Shown here: positions 34,190-43,854 of the stretch, piece after piece
Position numbering within the stretch: the first letter of the stretch is position 1
Layout: every line of letters starts with the position of its first letter
NCBI GenBank assembly: GCA_002786025.1
Contig: NHNW01000015.1
Coordinates: forward strand, 744,001 to 808,000
Length of the DNA: 64,000 bases
Direction of reading: 5' to 3'
DNA from: Zasmidium citrigriseum
Taxonomy: Eukaryota > Ascomycota > Dothideomycetes > Mycosphaerellales > Mycosphaerellaceae
Notes under the pieces: model-generated
Database searches by the model: none
Seen by the model: the letters and a program-made list of their open reading frames with translations, nothing else
Told to the model about the DNA's origin: nothing
Made by a program: the position numbers and the translations under genes

Positions 34190-35741
34190 ATTTGTGGTAT
34201 TTAAGGTGCGACTTGATCGTTGCTCACTTCTTCTATCAAGGGGCTGTCTTCTCTCAAACGACGAGTGGGCCTGATGAATTTCACGCTCGTGTAGTTTAAT
34301 GGAATGGTAGTAGAGGCTGCAAGTATTGGGGGAAAAGGAGGATTCTACCTACCGTCGGAAGACATGTGGTGATACAAACATCGAGGGGTAGACGGAGAAA
34401 CTCCCACCGAGTGGAGTTGCTCGCTGTATGCAGGTCCGGGAAGACATCTCACCTCAGCTCTCACGCACATCAACGAGGCGACAAAGGTGCTTTCGTAGAC
34501 GAGTTCAATATCAAATTGCTTGAAACTCGTGAAAGCCATCGCAACTTGTATCCCGTCTCTTTTCACCCATGTCTTTTCCTCGATAACTTGTTGCCCCAAG
34601 GAGCTCGTGCATCGCTGTAACATCTCGACAATCCGGAGTGAAGGCTGTTCGGTGGACAAGAACTCGTACCCAGTCTTCATCTCCAAGCCGATGAGGATGG
34701 ACCGACTCAAGAGACGTCGACAAGTTGAGTGCGGTATGCAGAAGCCCTCGATTCCTCGCAGCAAGCCCGTCGAAAGCATCCCCAGTCATCTTCGAGACAA
34801 AAAAAAAAGATGTCCTTGTCCTTTCCTTGCCAGCCTTCTTGAGGCCGAGTCCGAACCCGCGTAAAAGCGAGTCCACCAAGGTATCAGAATGAAACCTCAT
34901 CCGAAGCCTTCACAAGTTGAACCCCATGATTGGAGCATTTCCCAAAGCCCTAACTGTGTAGTTGGTACTGTCCCTGTCCCGGATAGCATACCATCGTAGC
35001 TTTCGTCGTTAACGACTGGATTGATGCCCAAGGGCCTCGCTGTCCTTGTCCTTGTCGTCGTCGTCGCCCAGAGCATGCTGAAACGGAGAATCGCGGAGCC
35101 GGCCATACCATCCGAAGCTGCTTTGGAGCTCTGCGACAGTGCGACCTCACTCCATTGCATCTTCGGACATGACGCCGGAAATCGAATGATCGGCCTTGAG
35201 AGAAAACGCCATCCTTCACATGTTGGGTTGTATTTGGGTTCTGCGGCACCACGATGCCAAGGCCATATCGACAGGGTGTCCCTTGCTTGGGTAGAGCCTC
35301 ACTTGCTCCGAAGATCGTTCAATGTCCAATCCAGTCGTCGTCTGGTGTTGCCGCCCGTGCACAATGTTGTTCTTGCATATTCGTGGTGTTGGATCGAGCT
35401 GTGGCTAGAGAGATGAAGGATCATAGCAGGAAAAGAAGGTGAAAGGAAACCAAAGAAAAGAAAGTTGTGATCAGTATTATTAGAGAATCAAGGAAAGCCA
35501 GAAACCGTACAAACCATTGAAACGAAACTCCAGTCTCCTCGAACACCGTCCATAACATCCCATTCCCGGTTCCATTGGTATTGTGATGTTGTATCCCAAA
35601 ACCGACCCAGAGCAGAGATGACAGTCCCTTCCATCCCAGAAGCCGGTGTCATGTAGATCAAACAATCCCCCACCAGCGCCTTCGCTCGAACACTAATATG
35701 ACATACCCAAAACTCCGTCCTCCTTCAGCGCCTCCCTCTTA
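34190..35741. other. intergenic, no supported gene
   Basis: About 1.5 kb. A plus-strand frame from ATG 35024 to 35416 starts with a hydrophobic, signal-like stretch (GLAVLVLVVVVAQS) derived from a run of GTC/CTT codons; the rest has no features and I do not call it. A run of about ten A at 34799 and a tRNA-like A-box at 34293 were noted and set aside. Confidence 0.4.
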
Positions 35742-36896
35742 CTATGCAGCAGGTCGCCAGCCGGGCGGGTTGGGTATGCCACGTCCAGCACCTTCAGGCT
35801 CGTCCTTAGCGGGTCGTTTCGAGTCCTTCCGTAGCCTCTGCTCTGCCTGCGCAAACATCTTCATCGTATGCTCCCACACTTTCGGTCCCATATCCATCTC
35901 GCGGTACTTGTGCAGCACGCTCTCGTCGCCGGTGGATTTGCCGTCCCAGTCGAGGAGGTACGCGCCGCTGCCGGGTTTGAAATCGGTTCCTCGCATCGCG
36001 GACAGACCCGGTGGAATGGGAATTCCTGCGCCGCCCTTCGCGGCTGGGTAGCATTGGCTGGTCATCTGGAAGAAGTGCCGCTCGCCGGATTCTTGTACGT
36101 TGAGGATCCATGGCGTCATCACTGCGTACATGACTTTGACCGCTAGTCGCACCGGCCCACTCAGCTCATTTGCGATGCCAGTTTTCACGGTGCCGGGATA
36201 TGAGTGGCTGAAGGAGGTGCCTGGATAGCGCTTGGCGAGCTCCTCGATGCAAAAGTCGGTCATCACGACGCAATGGGCGAGGCAGGCGTGGAGCGTAAAA
36301 TTGTGTTGGAGGTCGAGGTCGTCGATTCGCACGTCGCCTTCGGAGCCCGCGGCGAGGACTGTGATGACTCTTGATAGCTCGCCAGCGTCGGAGGCGGCAG
36401 TGAGATTCGGCATAAGATTCAGGATGCATCGTATGCGCGAGTAGTAGTTGACAGCCATCTTTCGATCCATACCTTCAGGCGTTTCTGAACGGCCCCTGAG
36501 CGTCATGAAACCTGCGGTTAGGAAAAGGCAATGGATCTTGGGCTCGCGTGCGCTGAGTTCGGCGCAAAGTTCGTCGACATTGCGGATCAGGCTGATGTCT
36601 TTCTGTATGAAAAATGCCTTGCCGTCGGGATTGAGTTCGTGTAGTTCGTTGCAAACCTTATTGCCGCGTTCTTCGCTCCTGTACACCATGTCAGCTTCAG
36701 TCTTCACGTCGCGGGGTACAGAATGGAGCGTCTCGAACCTGCCGACAATATAGGCGCGCGGCCGTGTGGTGCGAATGAAGAGCTCTTTGGCGGTGCTCTC
36801 GCCAATGCCTCCTGTGCCGCCTACGAAGACGACAACCAGGTCTTCGAGACCCTTGGCCTGGGCATTGGACTCGCGTACGGTGTCAATGCGAACCAT
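35742..36896 (-). CDS. short-chain dehydrogenase-like protein without catalytic Tyr/Lys
   Basis: The open frame has 384 codons, but an in-frame 60-base intron at 36679-36738 is likely: GTTCGA...TACAG with a GCTGACA branch site. Removing it joins YIVGR to SEERGNKV, as expected after the second beta strand of the fold, leaving 364 residues. The nucleotide motif is VGGTGGIG (about residues 25-32) and LTAG takes the place of NNAG. The usual YxxxK is missing; the region reads HACLAHCVVMTDF before EELAKRYPG and SHSYPGTVKT. Related fungal proteins with this pattern occur near secondary-metabolite genes. Function is therefore uncertain: a non-classical reductase or a binding protein. Confidence 0.8.
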   Translation of the reverse strand: MVRIDTVRESNAQAKGLEDLVVVFVGGTGGIGESTAKELFIRTTRPRAYIVGRFETLHSVPRDVKTEADMVYRSEERGNKVCNELHELNPDGKAFFIQKDISLIRNVDELCAELSAREPKIHCLFLTAGFMTLRGRSETPEGMDRKMAVNYYSRIRCILNLMPNLTAASDAGELSRVITVLAAGSEGDVRIDDLDLQHNFTLHACLAHCVVMTDFCIEELAKRYPGTSFSHSYPGTVKTGIANELSGPVRLAVKVMYAVMTPWILNVQESGERHFFQMTSQCYPAAKGGAGIPIPPGLSAMRGTDFKPGSGAYLLDWDGKSTGDESVLHKYREMDMGPKVWEHTMKMFAQAEQRLRKDSKRPAKDEPEGAGRGIPNPPGWRPAA

Positions 36897-38152
36897 TTCC
36901 AGGTTCGCACCCTGCCGCGAGGTCAGAAATGGGTGGGAGTGGGGTGAATGGTGGTGGTCGACTGCGCGTCAACGTACGTAGATGAGATTCTCTATCTTGG
37001 CGACTATGGGGCGTGGGCTGGCAGCAGAGGCCAACCCACTCGTTTGGTGTGATTCGTGTGGTTGGCGAGCGGTCCTGGGTGCGGACTGATGCGCGACAGG
37101 GAGGCCTGGCCGCTGGGGTCGTGAGGATCGAGGAGGAAGGGAGGAAGAGGAGCCAATGTCTGGCGAAAGTTGTAACACTGAAGTCCGCCACCGAGTCTTC
37201 TCATATCTTCGATGCGCCTTCTACCGGGTTCGAGGCGCCAGGGTCGCGCTCGGCAGGGCCAGCTTGTGTATCGCTGTCGACGGCAGCATGAAGAAGCCGC
37301 GGAAAAATGCAGCAGGCAGCGTCGGGGCGGGCGGGATGGTGGTGATGGGGGTGGAATAGTCTAGCTGGGTCGCGTTGGTGTGGCGTCGACGGCGATCGAA
37401 GGCCCTCAATTGACCCTCTCAACTCTGGCTCCAGACTTCAGCTCCTCCCTCACGGCCTCGCCTCGCCCACTCGCCATGCCCCTTGCCGGCTGCGATGCTG
37501 CATTCTGACATGCATTGAACAGCGGCAGCTCGTCCGGTGCCGCGTCTGTCCACCCCGAAGAAGAACTGATGTACCGGTATCGTGCAAGGAACCACGGCGA
37601 CAATGGCAATGTGAGGAGCATTGATCGGCGATGGAGACATGACGTCACTTGTCGACGTCCTCCAACGTCAAAACTCTCGATACATGTCGACCTTTCTACT
37701 CTCTTCTCACGCCAAGCAGAACGTACTGACCCATTGCTGAGAACAGGACCGTTTGGGATCGCTACCTTCCGAGGCTTGAGAATCCATTCTGCTCGAGTTG
37801 TGAGCCCGCCATGTCCATCACCATCCACTTCGGACCATACTCCGTCACAAGCCAGTAAATCGATACGGCAACCGATTGTGACACCTTCAACTCATCCAGG
37901 CCTCTGACGGGGTCTCGAGGGTGGACTTGGAATGGAGCTTCTCATGACCCGGAGTTGTCTGGAGACAAAAGTGGTAGGTGTTCGACATTTCAGGTCCTGC
38001 TGCCTGCTGTCTCGCGCTCTTTTGCGTTCCCAGCGTGACCGGTGAGAGGGATTCATACGCAGGACGAGCTGCTCGTTATTTAATGACCCTTCCTCCTCCG
38101 TTCTCTTACTCTCTATTCATTCGAGGACACATTGAAAGCAACACTCACAGCC
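36897..38152. other. intergenic, no gene seen
   Basis: This separates two divergently transcribed genes. Short frames only. A TATTTAAT sequence near 38078 may be a promoter element for the gene at 38153. Confidence 0.45.
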
Positions 38153-38878
38153 ATGGATTCAAGCTCACTCACGTTCAATCCAAGCACCGAACGAAAACGC
38201 AAGCTGGACAACGTCAGCCAGGATGAGGAACACGGCGTGGAGCGGATGGCCATCTCCACGCAACATACACCCAACATCTCACCTGAAAGCCGAGCGACCT
38301 TCTTCGAAATACCGGCAGAGCTTCGAAACGCCGTCTACAGCCAGGTCTTCACAGTCGGGGACTGCGATCCATACAATCCTGTCCTGGCCTATCGCGGATT
38401 ACACTCCTGCAAATGCCGCGGCCAGGGGTTGATGCAAGTCTCGAAACAGGTCCGCCACGAGACTCTGGCGATGTTCTACGAACACCACGAGTTCCGTCTT
38501 CTGCTCAGCGATGGCCACAAGCTCGCCCTCCAGACCTGGCTCCAATCCCTCGCTCCCGACGCTTTCCAGCACATCAAGCGTTTCCAATTCCGGTGGAGCG
38601 AACAGATCGAAAAGCAGATCTACAGACCGACTGATCTGCGAGCGACATTCGGGATTGGAGACGATGGAGTCGAGGTTTCGCTATCATCTTTTCCCAACGA
38701 TCGAGTTATTGAAAAGTCCTTTCAAAGTGGCACGCTCAGAATGAGGAGAGCGCGACAGCTGGAGGAATGCCTTCAGAAAGTTACGTTTTCGATGACTAGG
38801 GTTGATGGGAAGCCGATGTTGACGAAGGCGAAGTTGCTGGAGTTGTTGAGGGTCGTTGGGTGGGAGCCATCGGAGTAG
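38153..38878 (+). CDS. 2EXR/F-box-like domain protein
   Basis: A 241-residue single-exon protein. After a basic, disordered start (KRKLD), residues about 48-65 read FFEIPAELRNAVYSQVF, which matches the Pezizomycotina pattern LPxELRNxIYxxV found in 2EXR and F-box-like families. The next part, MQVSKQVRHETLAMFYEHHEFRL, is the second typical block (cluster of new residues, then ET, then FY). Such proteins are abundant in these fungi; most are uncharacterised, and a role in protein-protein recognition is only inferred. The frame is open upstream to a TTG, but ATG 38153 has a good context (GCCATGG). Confidence 0.8.
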   Translation: MDSSSLTFNPSTERKRKLDNVSQDEEHGVERMAISTQHTPNISPESRATFFEIPAELRNAVYSQVFTVGDCDPYNPVLAYRGLHSCKCRGQGLMQVSKQVRHETLAMFYEHHEFRLLLSDGHKLALQTWLQSLAPDAFQHIKRFQFRWSEQIEKQIYRPTDLRATFGIGDDGVEVSLSSFPNDRVIEKSFQSGTLRMRRARQLEECLQKVTFSMTRVDGKPMLTKAKLLELLRVVGWEPSE

Positions 38879-39247
38879 GGAAAGCGGTCTCTCAAGCCCG
38901 CGAAGGGTGTATGGTATCTCACGATACGGGAGAAAAGGTGAAGGCTTTATCCATTTCAATCCCTACCGGAGAACGAGTGTATACTGGCCAATTGGCCCCG
39001 GCCAGCAACCCGGATAAATGCATCGGCATTCTGATCGGCTTCACGGCCCGGCTCTGCGAGGGTGTTGGAAGCGGAAACCAGAGCCTCCAGCTTCCCTCCT
39101 CCAAACACCCATGGCCCACATCATGCGACCTCACATCAGTCGTAAAGAAGATCTTGGACATATAAGTCGACTAGATGTCTTCGAAAGCGAGTAGCGAAAC
39201 GTCCATACCTGTTCAGCCTTACACCAAATTCTTTACCAAAGTTCAAG
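38879..39247. other. intergenic, xylose reductase promoter
   Basis: Short gap between plus-strand genes. A TATA-like box is at 39161. No GGCTAA-type XlnR/Xyr1 site was spotted by eye. Confidence 0.45.
39161..39166 (+). promoter_or_regulatory. TATA-like box upstream of xylose reductase
   Basis: TATAAG, preceded by CA, lies 87 bases upstream of the ATG at 39248, a plausible spacing for a fungal core promoter. Confidence 0.45.
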
Positions 39248-40382
39248 ATGACACAAACGACCGTCAAGCTGGCATCAGGCCATTCCATGCCCCTTGTTGG
39301 ATTCGGTCTTTGGAAAGTACCTGCTGAGAGTGCTGCAGACACCGTCTACAATGTGGGTTCAACTCAGACTTCAAAGTATTGATTGTCAGAAGCTGACGTC
39401 TGCAGGCCATCAAAGTAGGATACAGATTGTTTGACGGCGCTTACGACTATGCCAAGTCAGATACCCTGTTTCCATATCCGTGACTTTTGACTGACCTGGA
39501 ACAGCGAGAAGGAAGCTGGTCAGGGCATCAAACGAGCCATTGACGAGGGACTTGTGACGCGAGAGGAGATTTTCGTCACCACAAAGTTATGGAACAATTA
39601 CCACCGCAAGGAACATGCCCTCCAGATGGCGAAGGCCCAGAACGATGCATGGGGCTTGGGTTACATTGATCTGTACCTCATCCACTTCCCCGTTGCCTTA
39701 AAGTACGTGGATCCAAAGGAGATCACCTACCCCGTAAGTCCCTTCAATCCCCATCAACCACACTTCCACCTAATAAACGCCTCAGGGCTGGTGGATGGAC
39801 AAAGCCCACCAACAAATCGAACTAGCCCCCGTGCCCCTCCACGAAACCTGGACCGCCCTCGAAGAAATCGTCGACGCCGGCATCGCAAAATCCATCGGAA
39901 TCTCCAACGCCCAAGCCCAACTCCTCTACGACATAACCACCTACGCCCGCCATCCCATCTCCTCCCTCCAAATCGAACACCATCCCTACCTAGTCCAACC
40001 CGACCTCATCGCCCTAGCCAAAGACCTCAACATCATCGTGACCGCGTACTCGTCTTTTGGACCTCAGTCGTTCCTGGAACTCCCGCCGGCGTTCCGCGAG
40101 AGGGCGAAGGACACGCCGCTGTTGTGGGATGTCGAGCCTGTTAGGAGAGCTGCGGAACGGACGGGGAAGACGCCGGCGCAGGTTTTGCTTAGGTGGGCGA
40201 CGCAGAGGGATATTGCGATTATTCCTAAGAGTAATAATGTTGGGCGACTACAGCAGAATCTTGAGGTTGTGGATTTTGATCTTACGGAGCAGGAGATTGG
40301 GGATTTTGCGAAGTTGGATAAGGGGTTGAGGTTTAATGATCCGGGGTTTTATTTGCATAAGCCGTTGAGGATTTTCGCGTAG
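39248..40382 (+). CDS. XYL1: NAD(P)H-dependent D-xylose reductase, aldo-keto reductase
   Basis: This enzyme reduces D-xylose to xylitol, the first step of fungal xylose catabolism. Four exons are inferred: 39248-39352, 39406-39455, 39505-39733 and 39786-40382, with GT-AG introns of 49-53 bases. The product has 326 residues, close to the family norm of about 320. The aldo-keto reductase tetrad is present as Asp45, Tyr50 (FDGAYDYAN), Lys79 and His112 ([10 protein letters not shown]). The cofactor-binding motif IPKSNN is followed by the fungal xylose reductase ending [11 protein letters not shown]. The enzyme should be cytosolic. Its neighbour 5 kb to the left is an alpha-xylosidase that would supply xylose. 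Another aldose substrate cannot be excluded. Confidence 0.92.
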
Positions 40383-40761
40383 AGGAAGTGCTCTGCGTGA
40401 TGTGGTGTGATAGACGTCAGTTAAGCTTCATCGTAGCTGCGTATGAGACGGTACGAAGCCCGTACAGATCGCAGGCTCGGAGTCCGCGCGTTTGGCAATG
40501 CCCACGAACCTTTGTGCAAGCGTTTACGTCTTTTTTCAATTTGGGCCGGAGACACAAAACGTTGTGCCGAGCCAATGTCATGCATAACTTCATAACGAAG
40601 CAGTTTGGATGGCCAAGTATTGACAATCTGTGCGAACGTCTGGGAAGTGTTATTAATCGAATATCACAATGTTCAATGGCCTCGTCTCTCATTATAAATA
40701 GTAAGTCGAAGGAATCAGAGACAGGATCATTCGAGTCCAGCTCAATCACTTTCATTCAAAC
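40383..40761. other. intergenic, promoter of secreted hydrolase gene
   Basis: Gap between plus-strand genes. It holds a clear TATA-like box at 40693. Nothing else is seen. Confidence 0.5.
40693..40700 (+). promoter_or_regulatory. TATA box upstream of secreted hydrolase gene
   Basis: TATAAATA lies 69 bases upstream of the ATG at 40762, a near-consensus TATA element at a typical distance. Confidence 0.6.
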
Positions 40762-41832
40762 ATGCGTCTCCTCACTCTCTTCGTCCACGCCGCAGCAGCA
40801 GCAGCATGGGCACCTACCTCCCGCGTCCTCCTTTCAGGAACGCCAAACACCCCAGACGAACTCTCCTACGCCTTCACCGATGTCTCCCCCACCACCGGTC
40901 CCACAAACGGTACCATCGTCCTCGTGCACGGCTACCCCGAAACCTCCTACCAATTCCGCAAAGTCCTTCCCCTACTCGTCGGACAAGGCTACAGAGTGAT
41001 CGCCCCGGACCTTCGCGGCGCGGGATACTCCTCCAAACCGCGGGATGGGTATGACAAAGTTACGATTGCGGGGGATATTGCGAGGCTTTTGTCTGAGGAG
41101 TTTCTTAGTGTGGAGGGGAAGGTGCATATTGTGGGGCTGGATATCGGATGTCTTGTGGCGCATGCTTTTGCGACGAGGTTTGAGCCATTGACGGGGAGTG
41201 GTGTTTGGGGGGAGTGTTTGATTCCTGGGACGGAGGTTTATGAGGAGGTTAGCGTATGTATTATCGTTGACAGCCCGGGACGGATGGATATGGCTAACGA
41301 GATGAATGAACGATTCTGCAGCCTAGTCTCTGGTCAGTATATTCTCCATGCTTACCTAGCACTTCCGAAACTCACGATAATACAATCTAGGCACTTCCAA
41401 TTCCACCGCCAGCTCGACCTGCCGGAAGCCCTAACCTCCGGCCGCGAAGCCCAATACATCAAACACTTCTACTTCGAGCTCCTCTCCAACCCCACCGCCT
41501 TCACAACGGAAGACCTAGACTTCTACACGGCGATGTTCACACAGTCGGGCGCCATGCGGGCCGATTTCGAGCTCTATCGCAACATTCCCCGCGACGCCCG
41601 GGAGAATCAAGAATGGTGGCGGCAGCATGGGAAATCGCGAGTGCAGGCGCTCATTTTGAATGGCGAGTTTGGCTTCTCGACTGAGTATGCGGTGAGGCAG
41701 GGGAATCAGACGTATGTGGATTTTGAGACGGCGAGTGTTGAGGGGAGTGCGCATTGGGGGGCGGCGGAGAATCCGGAGGATTTTGTGAGGAAGATTGTGG
41801 GGTTTGTGGGGAGGCATCGTAGGGGAAGCTGA
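40762..41832 (+). CDS. secreted alpha/beta hydrolase, epoxide hydrolase-like
   Basis: Three exons are inferred: 40762-41253, an 11-nt microexon 41322-41332, and 41391-41832. They give 314 residues. The microexon supplies PSLW and joins the N-terminal half to HFQFHRQLDLPEALTSGRE, the cap-domain block expected in this family; without it the frame would shift. Intron 1 (GTATGT...CAG) has a GCTAAC branch site. Residues 1-17 form a signal peptide with an alanine run. The oxyanion motif is HGYP (His56), the nucleophile is Asp127 in GLDIG (usually GHDxG), and the catalytic His is in GSAHWG near the end. It probably opens epoxides or cleaves C-halogen bonds outside the cell; substrate unknown. Confidence 0.85.
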   Translation: MRLLTLFVHAAAAAAWAPTSRVLLSGTPNTPDELSYAFTDVSPTTGPTNGTIVLVHGYPETSYQFRKVLPLLVGQGYRVIAPDLRGAGYSSKPRDGYDKVTIAGDIARLLSEEFLSVEGKVHIVGLDIGCLVAHAFATRFEPLTGSGVWGECLIPGTEVYEEVSVCIIVDSPGRMDMANEMNERFCSLVSGQYILHAYLALPKLTIIQSRHFQFHRQLDLPEALTSGREAQYIKHFYFELLSNPTAFTTEDLDFYTAMFTQSGAMRADFELYRNIPRDARENQEWWRQHGKSRVQALILNGEFGFSTEYAVRQGNQTYVDFETASVEGSAHWGAAENPEDFVRKIVGFVGRHRRGS

Positions 41833-42267
41833 GGATAGAGAGAATTGATTCTCCTCAACGACGGGGGAGGTAAGAGCTGTGATATGAGCGTTGTTGATGG
41901 ATGGAAGGAAAAAGGTATCCGGATGGTTTGGAAGTGAAGTACGCACGGGCCAAGGCCTTGTGGATGCCTCAGTCAGGTCAGTCGTCTTTTCGACGGAAGG
42001 CGCGATAAGCATCATAGAACAGAAATCCAAAAGAGAGAACAATCTTCAAAGATCCTCATTTCTTACCTTTCAACACCAAGGTCCTCTTCGAGGAACAGAT
42101 CATCATCGCCCGGGCACTGCTGCCTCAGGCATCAGCCCTCTACGACGCTATTTTCGGCACCGTCGATCTTAGCGTGCTCGCAACCATCGTGACTTCAGCT
42201 TTTGCCGCTCGCTATCACACAACCATGGAAACCAGAAACCAGTCTACTCTCTGGACTTCAGCGCAGC
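41833..42267. other. intergenic and leader of Zn2Cys6 gene
   Basis: Leader region of the transcription factor. It contains the start of an overlapping upstream ORF at 42225. Confidence 0.5.
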
Positions 42268-42323
42268 ATGCCGCTGCGCTCAAACGGATGCTACAAATGC
42301 CGCAAGCGAAAAATTCGCTGTGA
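42225..42323 (+). promoter_or_regulatory. upstream ORF overlapping the Zn2Cys6 start codon
   Basis: An ATG in strong context (ACCATGG) opens a 32-codon frame that ends with TGA at 42321-42323, 55 bases past the start of the main coding sequence in a different frame. The main ATG at 42268 has a weaker context (AGCATGC). If the transcript includes 42225, ribosomes would often translate the short frame and bypass the factor's start. Whether it lies in the mRNA is not shown by the sequence. Confidence 0.45.
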
Positions 42324-43854
42324 CCTCGCCCGACCGGGATGCCAGCGATGTGCGACCCACGGAGTGATCTGCCCTGGATACAGGACCGAGAGGCCGGGCG
42401 ATATCGAGTTCCGGGATCAGACGGAGCTGGTGTGGCAGAGGGCGAATGATGGGGTTGAGAAGTCGCCAAAGAATGTATCTCCAGGATCGAGTTCTTCGGA
42501 GGAGGGGCTTATCTTCGTCGATCCGCTGGTGAGGATCCAGAGCCCGGCTGCCAATCGAACGCAGTTGTATGGTGTTTTCCAGGATGGACACTTTCCAAAG
42601 AACTTTCTGCCGGAGGAACAGAGGTTCTGGACGAGCCATTTTGGATGGATGCCGATTGTGGCTTCTATGTCTGCGACACAGCCGGCTTTGACGCATGCTC
42701 TGGATGCTATTAGTCTGGTCCAAATTGGGAGTTTTCAGAATGACAAGCGAATGCTGCGCAGATCGGTGGAGTCGTATACTCTCGGTCTGAGGAGTCTGGC
42801 GCGTTCTCTTTCGGATCCTAAGAATATCTGCGACGATGAGATTTTGGCGGCTTCGTCGATTCTGTGTCAGTGTGAGATCTTCACAGAGATCAGACAGCAC
42901 GGCAAAGGTTGGCTTGGCCATTTGCAAGGTCTTCAGAGGATCATCACTGCTCGTGGATCGCAGTCGTTGAAAAGCCGTCTCTCTCTGATGCTATTCTATC
43001 AGTCGACACGGACTTCGTTGGCCAGTGCATTGTTATTACGACGAACCGCTTACTACTCCGCGCCAGAATGGCTAGCAGCTCAAACCAAAGTCGATTTGCA
43101 TGAGGACTACAGCGACTCTTATCGGTCCGGCCAGCGGATTCCCGGGCTCCTGGAACGCTGCGATAATCTATCTTTGGACCATCCTGATGCGCTGGACGAT
43201 ATCGACACTCTGTTATACGATTGCGAAACGCTACGCTCCGATATGAGGAGAGAAGTCGCAACTCTGAGTTCCCAGACGATCAAGAACGGCAAAGCATGTT
43301 TCGTGTTGGTCGATGTGGAGACTTTCAGTGCGTACTCAAATCTCGTCGAAGATCGGACTCTCGACAGAGCGTACTGGTTCACGAGCTACCTGAACAGCTA
43401 CCTCTACTCTCAGTACTGGCTGCGCATGTTCCTCCTAAGAACCTGCATGCAGCAAGTCCACTCTCTCCGCCAGCAGCTTGAGCCAGACTGGAAACCAGGC
43501 CAGAACAGCGCTGTCTCCGAGACTGAAGTACTGGGCTACGTCATCAACCTCTGTCGCTGTGTGCCGTACATGTTGGAGCCTTCGAACGGCGCCATTGGAA
43601 CGATATGTACTTTCTTCCCAGTGCATGTTGCTACGCAGTACTTCAAGGCGCATGAACATTGGAGATGGTTCCAGTGGACGAATTGCGTGCGAAATGCTGT
43701 GTATAGCAAAGGTCTAAGTATTCCTCTGGGAAATGATGGACCTGTGGTCGAATCTGGCGATGGAGCGGATAGGAGCTTTGAGCACAGCTTCAATTGGATT
43801 GATGGGACGATGGACTGCGTTCCTCTTCCGTCGGTTTCTGAGGAAGTGCCCTGA
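42268..43854 (+). CDS. Zn2Cys6 fungal-specific transcription factor
   Basis: A 528-residue single-exon regulator. The binuclear zinc cluster is at residues 8-35: Cys8, 11, 18, 25, 28 and 35 with spacing C-x2-C-x6-C-x6-C-x2-C-x6-C, and a basic RKRKIR between the second and third cysteines. The rest matches the fungal-specific transcription factor 2 type regulatory domain, including FWTSHFGWMPIVASMSATQ and repeated helix-rich segments. The frame is open upstream to a TTG at 42202; ATG 42268 puts the cluster right at the N-terminus, as is common. It lies downstream of the secreted hydrolase and xylose reductase genes, but targets cannot be inferred. An overlapping upstream ORF may limit its translation. 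Confidence 0.92.
   Translation: MPLRSNGCYKCRKRKIRCDLARPGCQRCATHGVICPGYRTERPGDIEFRDQTELVWQRANDGVEKSPKNVSPGSSSSEEGLIFVDPLVRIQSPAANRTQLYGVFQDGHFPKNFLPEEQRFWTSHFGWMPIVASMSATQPALTHALDAISLVQIGSFQNDKRMLRRSVESYTLGLRSLARSLSDPKNICDDEILAASSILCQCEIFTEIRQHGKGWLGHLQGLQRIITARGSQSLKSRLSLMLFYQSTRTSLASALLLRRTAYYSAPEWLAAQTKVDLHEDYSDSYRSGQRIPGLLERCDNLSLDHPDALDDIDTLLYDCETLRSDMRREVATLSSQTIKNGKACFVLVDVETFSAYSNLVEDRTLDRAYWFTSYLNSYLYSQYWLRMFLLRTCMQQVHSLRQQLEPDWKPGQNSAVSETEVLGYVINLCRCVPYMLEPSNGAIGTICTFFPVHVATQYFKAHEHWRWFQWTNCVRNAVYSKGLSIPLGNDGPVVESGDGADRSFEHSFNWIDGTMDCVPLPSVSEEVP

Noticed and set aside
34288..34370. tRNA-like start (GTAGTTTAATGG A-box-like sequence)
   Set aside because: No matching B box GGTTCGANNCC or acceptor stem follows within tRNA distance.
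35024..35416. Open frame with signal-peptide-like start
   Set aside because: The hydrophobic stretch comes from a simple GTC/CTT-rich tract; the remainder lacks domains and coding pattern.
37225..37250. GGGTTCGAGGC resembling a tRNA T-loop
   Set aside because: No upstream A box, anticodon arm or acceptor pairing could be found.
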